A DNA stretch of 64,000 nt from Parietaria judaica (lineage: Eukaryota > Streptophyta > Magnoliopsida > Rosales > Urticaceae). The position numbers and the translations under genes were made by a program. The notes beneath the pieces were generated by a model. The model searched no databases. It was not told the DNA's origin and saw nothing but the letters and a program-made list of their open reading frames with translations. Where the stretch lies: assembly GCA_954871525.1 (NCBI GenBank), contig OX940869.1, positions 21,976,001-22,040,000 of the forward strand, read 5' to 3'. Shown here piece by piece: positions 21,028 through 31,219 of this stretch (position 1 is its first letter; each line of letters opens with the position of its first letter).

Positions 21028-24000
21028 TGTTGTGAAATTTAGGAATAATTAAAAAAAAAAAAACTCATATCACTTGTACTTTTAAGCACGCACGTCTTTA
21101 ACTTCCTATAAAGAATTTAAGATCAACGCTTCAGCGTAAAATATTTAAAAGAGTCCATTATCGAACAATCGTCGAAACATATCATAAAACTTGAAGGCTT
21201 GTTAAATGGTTTACCAAATAATTTTAGAAAAGTTTCATATGATACTTAGTACTTGCTGACTCGGATTATGAACCCGAGACAGTCATTTCTTACGTAAATT
21301 CTTAACAGAGGGAAGTAATATAAATAGTCTACTCCCAAACATAATTCATAGTTAATAAAATATACGTGAAAATTGTTTGTTTATCAAAACATGCGGAAAT
21401 ATTTGCGGTTGCCCATCCTGACCCATAAACAAAATGCACATCACCGTTCCTTCGCGAGCCCATCATGAACAATCATGCTATGGGTTTCTTACCTACAGCA
21501 TGAACACATTAATGTGAGCTTACGCTCAGCGAGTACAGACATTTTGCTCACAAAAACATATGTCAATCATGCATATATGTATGTTCAATTATGCTAGATT
21601 ATTATTTCTTTTTGAAAAACATTACATTAATTTCCTTTAAGTGGCTCAAGGGATTGGCCCTGTCTTGCCTGGTGATCACCCATATGTGTACGTGCCAATT
21701 GCGCGCAACCGCAGATGGTCTGAGGGTTGCAAGGTCCCCAGCCATCACGACCTTGGGCTTAAAACCCCATTTATAACATGTTTATACCCCGATCGGGTGG
21801 CACGACACGAGCTTTGAAAACGTTGGTCATCTTTTTAATTAAGGTGACCATATTCATGTCTACATGCAATATGACATAAATAAAAGCTTAATCAATCATT
21901 AGTTTCATTATACTTCATCATGCATTAATCCAATATTATTACTTGGTATGTCATGACACATTAACATCATGATATTCACATCAATCCACGTAATCATATA
22001 AATGACCATAAAGGATCACTTATATCAATCATTCACGTATTGGAGTCAATTCTCCCAAACATCACATATATCCATATCATGACATATTCCATTTTCCTTT
22101 TGAAAATTATTCATGCTGTAGTGAGATCTGTACTCACCTGGTGTCCTCGCTGCACTTCAAGATACAGTCTACCGTAAATATGGACACTCTACTTCCCTGT
22201 TTGATCCGACCAGACAACTCGTCAGTCTCTTGGATCGAGGTTGACATGCATACTCTATGTTGTTGGAATTCTAGGGTACTTATGGTATAATGTTATTGAT
22301 CTAGGTATACATCCATCCCTTATTCATTCCAGTTATTTAGAAATCAATAAGGCAATGATGGTGTCGATCGGAAACACTTTGATTACACAATCGACTAATC
22401 TCTAGAGGTGCCAATCGGCTCAACGAGCTGATTAGGAAGTGATTATTTTTCATCGGGTTATGATAAGTTAACTGGCGATCGGGTGACTAGTTTGTCAAGT
22501 CGTTTAGGGGTTCGACCCATAGCATAGATCGGCCAAGTCATCTATTCCGAAACCTAAATTCTTTCAAACTTAAATCAATTACCCAAAATGGGTTAAGTAT
22601 TTGATAAAATAGTTTTGAGCATTTTGATTATAGTTAAATAATATAAATCATCATCAAAAGTTACCAGAAGATCGGCCGAACGATCGGTCGATTGAGTATT
22701 CTTATTTATAACTTATGAAAGTATCATAATTTTATTTATTTTGAAAATATATGAAACTTTGTTATTGATAATTATCTTTCAATAAAATTTTGAGTTGTGT
22801 ATCTTCATATTTCGAAAACATAACATTTACTTTGAAAATTCGAAACACCATCGAGTATGAGCATTCTTCATGGTCATCAATTTATTTAGCGTTCATAAGT
22901 TCTTAAACTTACAACTCAATGTTTTATTTTCATAAAATAATTCAAGCACTTGCAATTAAAATCATTTTAATTTCGGATTACAAATCTGCCCCAATAATAA
23001 AATACTCGTATACGTTTCGCTCTATAAATTTTATCCGATAAATGAAAGCTCGTTTTAACATGAAACAAATTTTGTTAGCTCTATACTGATCCTATATATA
23101 ATTTTTTTACTTTTAATTTTAGAAAATACTTTCATTTATTTAGTTGTACATACTTTTTCATAAGCATCATTCAAATCTGCCCCCTTTTTTTTTAAACGGT
23201 TTGCGACCTTCGGTGCGTGATTTTTATAAAATAAATCAGAGATTATTTTGGATCAAAACTAATTGCTGTAGCTCCTTAATTAACATATATATAACATATA
23301 TTTTTATCCCATATTTACTTAAATATTTGATCATCATTTAAAATATTTTTCCAACACAAATCACAATCTTTATAAAAACTGGAAACGACTTTGCATGTGA
23401 TCACTCCATAATTGTTTTCGGATTAACCATTGATTATTTTTCAGTAAAACCAATTATACTACTTCTATAGGATCCATACCTTAATCATATAATTTGTTAT
23501 GAATTTAAAACAACTTTAGGGTGATGAAAACATGTTCAAATTCTCAATTTCCAGATCTGCCTGGAAGTGAAAAACAGTCTGGAGCATGAATGGTGCGTGG
23601 TTTATATCTTAAAAACCGTACGATGGATGATCCTGAATTTTTAGTATGTTAAAGAAGACATCTATATCTATCCATACATATGTAATTTGCTTCTTTTCGA
23701 GTTGATTTTTCTAGTTTAAGACCCTGACCAAATTGGACTTCACCATAACCCTAATTCCAACAACATGCATGTAACTCATTTATCATCAAACATAAGGCTC
23801 TTGAACCTCATTCATGAAAACACACAAAAACATTTATGCATGCATTGTTTCAAACATACACAAGCATTAACAACCAGAGTAGTAAACATTCATCAAGAGA
23901 GTTGGGGTTTTTAATCCAAAGATTATACCTTGTAACGTGTTTTTCAACAAAGTTACGAACTTTTCTTAGGTAGGGGACTTGTGTACTCCTCACAACGATT

Positions 24001-25388
24001 TTGGTCAAAGTGAGCTTGGTTTTGAGCTAAAATGAGAGAATATATCATGAACATAAGTTCATAGATCAAGATCATGAAAGAATTCCACATGCAAGAGGTG
24101 TTCTTACCTATTCTTAAGAACTTTGAACAATGATTCGGTTTGATGAGTAAAAGATGTGTTTGAGACCGGATCTTCACGATTCTTTCTCTATAAGTTTTTT
24201 GGATTCAAAAACAAAAAAAGGAGACATAAATGAACAGATTTTCATAAGGATAAACCTTGGGAAAGTTTGCATGCAAGAGGGGATTTTACCTCTTCATCAT
24301 TCCTTGAAATATTGTGGATCTTCGTGGTGCTCTTGGATGAATCTCCTTAAGGAATGGCTTGAGATTTCTTAGAGAGAGAGATGAGTGATGAGAGAGTTTA
24401 GTTTCTGATCTTTAGAGAGAGTTTGGGTCGGATTTTTGAGAGAAGAGAGAGAAAAATGCATGCACTTTCACCCTTGGGTGTAATTATGATCACTAGGGTT
24501 TCCTATTGGTTCTAGGCTATCTTGGAAGCTTCTCAAGCCACCCATTAGCTCTATTTGGCTGATACATTTCGTGCTAAGGCTTCCTTAAGGGTTTTTCATT
24601 GATTTCCTACACTCTAATGTCACCATTGGTCCATTTTGAAGGCATATAAGCCAAGCATGCAAGACAAAAGACATTTGAAGCTTATATAGACTTCTAAGTG
24701 AACTAATCAAATATTAAATTAATATATCAGCTCATATTGAGTGTGGGACATGAATATAATAATAAGGGATCAATTTGAAAAGTCAAAAATCGGAATAGGG
24801 GCATAATTGCAAACTTTTTGGCAATTTTGGGCCATAGTGCAACTTTCTTAAAATTTGAGGACCTTGATGAAAATTTTAGTTTGAACGTACCTATCTTTAA
24901 TAATTTTTCATGTAGATTCCAAAAATGATATTTTTGGTTTCATTCGGGACTCGGAAATATTCATTCCCGCATAGTTGACTTTTTAGTCAACTTTTATGAC
25001 ACTTTGTGTTAATCGCATTTTTCGACCTAGCTTGTTCATGGAATTTTCATGGATTATTGTTTCTCTAATTTGACTTATTATTTTCTCTCTTAATGAAATT
25101 TTTTTCATATACTATATTCTCCTTCTATATTTCTCGATACCGTTTCTTATAGAAACTTATTGGTACGAGACATTATTCTTTCATCTTTAGGAGCTTTATT
25201 GTAGCCCCACATCGATGAATGTTTCACATAAATGTTTTCCGACCATATAACTTTGAATACAAGGTCAATGTAATATAATATGAACATTCACATCATATAA
25301 CATTTAATTTGAACATGTATCTCGTAAATCAAACATAATAACTAACATTCCTTAAGGATCCAGTAGTAGAAAAATTTGGGTCGTCACA
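21028..25388 (-). repeat. 5' LTR of the Del element, 4361 bp
   Basis: On the minus strand it starts TGTGACGACCCAAAT at 25388 and ends CACAACA at 21028, next to the PBS. It is AT-rich and non-coding. It holds internal variants of a motif around GAGTACAGAC (about 21530) and GTACTCACCTGG (about 22127). LTRs above 4 kb are typical of the Del/Tekay lineage. No gene is seen inside. Confidence 0.75.
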
Positions 25389-25497
25389 TTTGCATGATGT
25401 AACTATTTCAAACAAAATATTTTTCAAACACATTTTACCTATAATAAAGTTTAATAAGTTTCTTTTCCAATGCCAGTCTAAAATTTCGAATCCCATC

Positions 25498-26322
25498 ATG
25501 TCACTGCTTTCGAACAACACTCTCGCCGGAAATAACTTTCTGAAATGGAAAAGCAATATAAATATTGTCTTAATCAGTGAAAACATACGCTTTGTTCTCA
25601 CTGAGGAATTTCCCCCTGGACCGGCTGCTAATAGCACCAGGGGTGTAAAAGAACTCTATGACTCTTGGATTCATGCAAACAATCGTGCTAAGGTATATAT
25701 GCTGGCTAGCATGTCTGATTCACTGAGAGTGAAGCTAGAGGAAAAGGACAATGCTTATGAGATCATGAAATCTATCCAAGGTATGTATGGAAAGCAGTCT
25801 GAGCAAGCTCAACATGAAGCGACTCGTCGTTACATGAAAGCCAAAATGAAACCAGGAACATATGTTCGTGATCACGTCATGAACATGACCAATTGGTTTC
25901 ATGAGGCTAAGCTGCATGGGGCCGTGGTGGATGAGAAGTCTCATATCATCATTATTCTCAGTTCGCTGTCACCTGAGTTTGTTCCATTCACCAGCAACTA
26001 CATTATGAACAAACTGAAATATGGTTTGACACAGCTGATTAATGAGTTGAAAACCTTTGAGGACATCTCGGGTTTGGTGAAGAAGAAATCTGAATTGAAC
26101 GCCATGTTCAAGAAAGGATCTTCATCTAAGAACCCGAGAATGAAGAAAAGGCCCGGTCCTAAGAAAAAGTGGGGAAGAAATTTCCAGGTGAAGACCGGAG
26201 ACAAGAAAGCCGCTGAGAGAGGAAGATGCTTCCTTTGCAAGGAAAAGGGACATTGGAAAAGAGATTGTCCCAAATTCCAAAATGACAAGAAGAACAAAAC
26301 TGGTGAGTGTCTCACCCGATAA
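25498..26322 (+). CDS. Copia gag with CCHC zinc knuckle
   Basis: I start at MSLLSNNTLAGNNF (25498), the usual Copia gag beginning; an in-frame ATG at 25390 lies in leader sequence. Signatures are NFLKWKSNINIVLISENIRF, a UBN2-type region (YEIMKSIQGMYG, THE-like SLSPEFVPF), a lysine-rich linker and the zinc knuckle CFLCKEKGHWKRDC at about 26228-26270. The reading frame is intact to TAA at 26320. A GTGAGT donor at 26303 and a TTTTCAG acceptor at 26402 suggest splicing, after which the frame would end KNKTAAKE. It packages the element RNA in cytoplasmic particles. Confidence 0.8.
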   Translation: MSLLSNNTLAGNNFLKWKSNINIVLISENIRFVLTEEFPPGPAANSTRGVKELYDSWIHANNRAKVYMLASMSDSLRVKLEEKDNAYEIMKSIQGMYGKQSEQAQHEATRRYMKAKMKPGTYVRDHVMNMTNWFHEAKLHGAVVDEKSHIIIILSSLSPEFVPFTSNYIMNKLKYGLTQLINELKTFEDISGLVKKKSELNAMFKKGSSSKNPRMKKRPGPKKKWGRNFQVKTGDKKAAERGRCFLCKEKGHWKRDCPKFQNDKKNKTGECLTR

Positions 26323-26402
26323 GTTTCCATTACACATTTGTTTTAGAAAGTCTTTATCTCTAAAGATCTAAAACGTAAATATGTGATATTCTTTGTTTTC
26401 AG
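26303..26402 (+). other. Probable intron at the end of Copia gag
   Basis: The donor TG|GTGAGT and acceptor TTTGTTTTCAG|CAG enclose 100 bp. Splicing changes the last gag residues and ends at a TGA at 26417. Splicing next to gag is known for Arabidopsis EVD/ATCOPIA93, where a short spliced RNA makes gag; the parallel is inferred. Confidence 0.45.
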
Positions 26403-26422
26403 CAGCAGCCAAGGAGTGATTG

Positions 26423-26760
26423 TCTGTAGTCATCCGAGAGTCACGGAGATCCCATTCGGCAGCAGTGGAAGAGACTCAATTTTCATTTATTTACTCAATT
26501 CTTCTAAGGATCTTTGTTGAAGGGTGATTTGAAAACCCTTCGACCTTTTTTTTTTAACAATATTAAGTTTTATTTAATAAAGTAAAATTTCGATCCTATA
26601 AAATTTTGAGTAAATGTATGAGCTCTTCATCGATAGATAAACCTTGACATGCCATTAGCATTGACTTGCTAAAACATGAAGGTTGATATCTAAACATAGT
26701 AATAAAGTTTACTATGATGGAAATTTGAAGACAATTGGTAAAATTAATTACTGTGCTGTT
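26423..26760. other. Copia fragment spacer, no gene seen
   Basis: AT-rich sequence between the gag exon and the RT fragment. An internal deletion of protease and integrase probably lies here. Confidence 0.4.
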
Positions 26761-26763
26761 TTG

Positions 26764-27220
26764 TGACAAAGTCACAACGCCGACAACAGTGCCTGTTGTC
26801 GAAGAGTGTGTGGAAACCACGGTACCAAATTAGAACCAAGGGGTACTCAGACGTAGTAGGAGGTTCAAAAGACCTGTTGAGCGCTACGAGCACACCCAGT
26901 TGGAATTTAACCTAGCTGTTACAAACACTAGTGTTGAAGATCCCATAGGCTATGAGCAAGCTATGATGGATCCTGATACGGGAGAATGGCAGGAAGCCAT
27001 GAACAAAGAAATAGAATCAATGGATTCTAATGAAGTTTGGGAACTTGTAGACTTAACGGATGGCTTCAAAACCATTGGTTGTAAGTGGGTATACAAGAGA
27101 AAGAGAGGAGTGGACGGGAAGGTTGAAACCTTCAAGGCTAGACTAGTGGCTAAGGGTTTTACCCAGAGGGAAGGAATCGAGAGTATATCTCTAACTTTGT
27201 TCACTAGAAATCAAGAGTAG
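26764..27220 (+). pseudogene. Copia reverse transcriptase, N-terminal fragment
   Basis: From about 26760 the frame carries the pre-RT region (RRSRRFKRPVERYEHTQLEF, slightly broken) and then EWQEAMNKEIESMDSNEVWE, GCKWVYKRKRGVDGKVE and KARLVAKGFTQREGI, the first RVT_2 motifs. It stops at 27220, before the catalytic YVDD motif. Degenerate RT-like sequence may continue briefly. Confidence 0.75.
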
Positions 27221-27907
27221 TCACTTTAGCCATAATTAAAATTATGTTTTATATGTCCCCTATAATCTTATCCGAAAGATTATATTCCTTGAAATTCTTT
27301 TCCTTATTCGGTTTCAAAAAGCTCCCACTTAAACTTTCAACGCACTATGGTACGTTCGTTTTATTAGTTTTACATCTGCAACTTCGAATTTGCATGTTAT
27401 ATCTGTGAAGATATGTTGAGCTCGGTTTAAACTAATCTCGATGACATTAAACATTTAAACACCGTAAAGTTTTTGTGATAGAGTCATCTTGTTAATCACA
27501 ATACTCGTATCACACTTCATATAAGGTAAGACATTTCTTTCTGGATTTTATAATCATAAATGCCTTATTTTGACTTTAAGTCATGTGAATGCAACATTAT
27601 GAGTTATGCAAAAACTCTTCTGTTAAAGCAGTCGAATTCCTTATTTGTTATACAACAAAACAAGAATTCTAACGTTTTACTAACGTTAACGTTTTCAAGG
27701 ATAAATTAATTTATACGATGTTTCAATATTACGCTTACGCTGCGCACCATAAACAGAATATATCGTAAATTAATTGTATCATGTCGAATAATAATTATAC
27801 CGAATTGTAATTATTAATCAAACCTATAAAACCATGACGAAACTGAGTTAATGATTATCCGTTATGCAGAGTCATTATAACGTAAGCACTTCTGCTTTAT
27901 AGTTTTT
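27221..27907. other. AT-rich sequence between the Copia fragment and element 4
   Basis: I see no gene, LTR end or clear repeat here; it may be decayed Copia sequence. Confidence 0.4.
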
Positions 27908-28782
27908 CCAGCGCGTGCAGGCGCGTCTTTGCTCCGATCGGTACGAAACTTGAGGCGTTGGATCGGCCACATCCGGGGGACCCGAAAAAACATATAATAT
28001 TACCCCGGGGGCCTCCTGGAGTAATAATTATTCACGTTTTATCCCTCGGACCCTCCTATAAATAAGAGCTCGGTTTTCACTAAATGGTAACTCGATTCTC
28101 ACCTCGGGAACTCGCCTAAAACTCTCTCTACTCCCTCTAAACTCGCCTCACCCTCAAATATCACTCTAATGTTGAGCGTCGGAGGTAAATCAGGGGGTAC
28201 CCCCCGCGGTTCTCCCTGACCTCGGGTGTTGTTTTGTCCAGGTTCTGGAAGCGAGAAATCATACTAGAGCGGAAGCCCTGAGGAAATTTTCGGTGTCGAT
28301 TACGATCCCCCTGTTAGGACCTGTTCTACTTGGTGTTCGTGCTATCGCTCAGTCTATTATCTCTAGCGGATATACCGACTTTGTGGATAGACCGAAGACC
28401 AGTATCAGGCCCCACAATACAGGCTGAGGGATCTAAATCTCTGGGAATTATCTGAAGGTCTTAAACACGGAGAAATTCACATAAGGCGGAAGCCCTGGAG
28501 AAAATTCTGGCACGATCTAAGACCCTTCTTGCCAAGGTTCTAGATCCGTGAGGTGCTCGTTTTATCCACCACCCCCCTACACAGTGGTCATGAATCCGTT
28601 TTTGGTGTCCCGAACTTGTAATCCGGGCCAGGCCAAGTCCTGGCTCTTTAGCAACAGATAGTGGAGTTTACCAGGGATTTCTGGTCCTGAGTCAATGGAG
28701 GGTCCGTTTGACTCGAAAGTCCAGGAGCCCAAGCCCGAGAGTCACAAAAAGTCAACAAGATGACATTGGGCCCGGCCCGGCC
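27908..28782 (+). repeat. 5' LTR of element 4, truncated and internally deleted
   Basis: It matches 40120-41115 of the 3' LTR but lacks the first ~465 bp. It has an internal deletion near 28570 of about 130 bp relative to 40790-40915, and it has lost the last ~55 bp before the PBS. The TATA box is CCTATAAATAAG at about 28055. Confidence 0.75.
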
Positions 28783-28791
28783 TGAGAGTCC

Positions 28792-28808
28792 TGGCGCTAG
28801 AAGGAGGG
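28792..28808 (+). other. Primer-binding site of element 4
   Basis: TGGCGCTAGAAGGAGGG, the same as in element 2 at 6506 apart from the last bases. Confidence 0.6.
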
Positions 28809-28849
28809 GGGCCACGAGTTTAAGCCTCGAGTCCCTACCAGCATATCCG

Positions 28850-29235
28850 ACCACATTCGACGATATTCGAGCACATACTTGAAGGTGTTTGAACACACTC
28901 GAAGGCATTCGAAGACACTAGAAGGCGTTCGAACGCACTCGAAGGCGTTCGAACACACTCGAAGGCGTTCGAAGACACTCGAAGGCATTCGAACACACTC
29001 GATGACACTCAAAGGCGTTCGAAGACACTCGAAGGTGTTCGAAGACACTCGAAGACATTCGAACACACTCAAAGGCATTTGAATACGCTCGAAGGTGTTC
29101 GAAGACACTCGAAGGCGTTCGAAGACACTCGAGGGCGTTCGAAGACACTCGAGAGCATTCAAACACACTCGAGGGCATTCGAACACACTCGAAGGCATTC
29201 GAACACACTCGAAGGCACTCGAAGACGTTCGAAGC
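28850..29235 (+). repeat. 20-bp minisatellite in the leader of element 4
   Basis: About 19 tandem units based on TTCGAACACACTCGAAGGCG occur with variants (GAAGACACTCGAAGG, GGCATTCG). The period is 20 bp, which is not a multiple of three. Several frames on both strands stay open across it, so long spurious ORFs appear here. It lies between the PBS and gag. Confidence 0.8.
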
Positions 29236-29239
29236 GTCG

Positions 29240-30983
29240 ATGTCAGAATCGACAGAAGGCACCTCTTCCCGCCCTGCGGGAAGTATCGCTCTCAACACTC
29301 GGGCTCGGGTGAACGCACGCCGAACCCAGGCACTCAACCGGCCCGAGACGAGTACTCGTCAAGAGCCCGCCATCAACGAAGAAAAAGAGCGGTTGATCCG
29401 GCTGGAAGATAGTGTTTTCCACCGTGCTGACCTTGTGTCCAAACGCCTCGGCAACGACGACGTTAACCTCGAGGCCATCCACGAAGAAGAGAGCCCAGAG
29501 GAGGCCCTCAAACTCACACAACGAGGGCCACCTGTGACTCAGCCGGCCCGTCGAGACGTTCGAGAGCCGGCCCAATCACAGACAACTCGACGATTAGCCT
29601 TTGAACGTTTGTGGAGAGACAAAAGTAACACTGAGAGCGTTAAGGTGCGGAAAAACCGTCATCACCAACAGGCGCCCGGCCAGGCACGCCCGGAAGATGA
29701 GGAGGATCTCCGTCACCGTTTGAGTCATTCCCATCATGAGGGGACTTGCGACGACACCTCGAACGATAAAAGGAAAAACCTCGCCCTCCGGAGAATCCGG
29801 GCAGTGGCGAATCGGAATGGTCTGGGAGTTCCGCGCCCCCCGTCATTCACCACATGGCAAGAGGAGCCAACACAGTCCCGATACCTGGCCCGGCAGCGCC
29901 CCTGCCGGACGATGGACTAAAAAACGAGGTTCAGGCTCTGAGGAGAGAGCTAAAGAACTCGCCGCAGCCAATAGCACTGATCCCGCCAAACGAAGTATGG
30001 CGGAGGGAATCATCTCCCCCCTCGCAAGCCACCTACTCGACGAAAATCTGAGCGGAGATCTCTGATTCCCACTAAATCTCGTCTACGATGGCACGACGGA
30101 TCCCACGTACCATCTGGTGCAATATCAGTTTTCCATGCGGGTGAAGAGATGCTCGCCCTCCACAATGTGCCAGGCGTTCTGCCTCACTCTCGCCGGACCA
30201 GCCTTCAAATGGTACCAACGTCTCCCCAAAAGGTTGATTGAATCCTTTGAAGAACTAAAGGAACGCTTAATTTCACGCTTCGCTAGCTCAATTACGCAGC
30301 GGAAGGGAAAGTCGTACCTATGGTCCCTCAAGCAACACAAGGACGAATCTCTCCAGGCTTACTTAAAAAGGTTCCCGGAGGAGGCAAATAATGTCGTTAG
30401 CTACACCGACGATGATGCCGTCACCGCAGTAATCGACGGCCTCCCGGTGAGCAAATTGACACGCTATCTTGTCAAGAAAAGACCTTCTTCCATGGCCGAA
30501 CTGATGCCTAGGGCGGCGGAAGACATCGCCGCCGATGAATACTTCGTCAGTCGAAGCCAACTCAGCCTAGACGAACAAAGCGGAATGACCAAAGGGAAAA
30601 TGATAACGAGCCTCAGAGAAAGAAGCAACGCCAGCAATCAAACTCTGAAGGACGACAATAGCGTCCTAAGAGAACGGATGGTTTCTGAAAGGACGCAAAT
30701 TACACCCCCCCTAACCGTGTCACCAGAAACGATCTTCAACCTCCACAAGAAAAGTTCGGCCTTTCACGGCCTCTGCCCAAGAGGGCCAACAGAGACAGAG
30801 GTCGGTACAGCGAGTACCACCAGGATCACGGCCACTTAACGGCAGAATGCTGGAAACTAAAGAAACAAATCGAGCAGCTCATCCAAGACGGGCAGTTAAA
30901 GGAGTTCGTCAAGAAGCTCGTGGCAGGAAGCAGACAAGCCAGCGACCCTCCGCCTCGAGGAGGTGAACAACCCCAAGACGACT
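29240..30983 (+). pseudogene. Tat-type gag, broken
   Basis: The first frame, 29240-29920, is a charged N-terminal region (MSESTEGTSSRPAG). The frame then shifts near 29850-29920. A second frame continues to a TGA at 30063-30065 (ENLSGDL-FPLNLVYDGTT), probably CGA mutated to TGA. It is open again at 30066-30839 with the Retrotrans_gag domain (LVYDGTTDPTYHLVQYQF, LAGPAFKWYQRLPK, RFASSITQRKGKSYLWSLKQ, QAYLKRFPEEANNV). A further frameshift near 30790 leads to the Tat-type knuckle RYSEYHQDHGHLTAEC, where the first Cys is Ser. The end is TAA at about 30983. Not functional as it stands. Confidence 0.8.
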
Positions 30984-31219
30984 AAAAATCTCGCCAAGGT
31001 GAAGAGCGAACCAAAGGCAAAGCGCCCCAGTATCCTGTCGTGTCCATTATCCTAGGTTGACCAGAAACTGGGGATTCTAACAACAAGCGAAAGAGATGCG
31101 CCCGAGCCCTGGAAGGTGACGACGAGGAACACCAGATCAACCTCACGAACCGAACCAGTTCTATGACAGTGCTTCCCAGCCAAGCCATCACTTTCACAGA
31201 AGAAGAAGCTCTACGAATC

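Larger units (their letters stand above)
15885..25388 (-). mobile_element. Del/Tekay-type Ty3/Gypsy chromovirus, truncated in integrase
   Basis: On the minus strand the order is LTR (25388-21028), Met-tRNA PBS (21019-21004), a gag-like ORF (20891-20147), gag-protease (19708-18275), RT, RNase H and integrase, ending at 15885 just after the QTDGQSERTIQ motif of the integrase core. The C-terminal integrase, any chromodomain and the 3' LTR are gone; they are not found elsewhere in the window. The very long LTR (4.36 kb) and the motif set point to the Del/Tekay lineage. The cut coincides exactly with the end of the element 2 LTR, so element 2 either inserted here or was joined here by a deletion. 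Confidence 0.8.
25389..27220 (+). mobile_element. Ty1/Copia fragment (gag plus start of RT)
   Basis: The fragment holds a Copia gag with zinc knuckle, a probable intron, a short non-coding stretch and the first ~110 residues of a Copia RT. Protease, integrase and most of RT are missing, and no LTR can be paired with it. The Del LTR abuts it on the left at 25388, so the Del element probably inserted in its leader. Confidence 0.7.

Noticed and set aside
28850..29235. CRISPR-like look of the 20-bp repeats
   Set aside because: Units are contiguous with no unique spacers, and this is plant retrotransposon DNA; it is a minisatellite.
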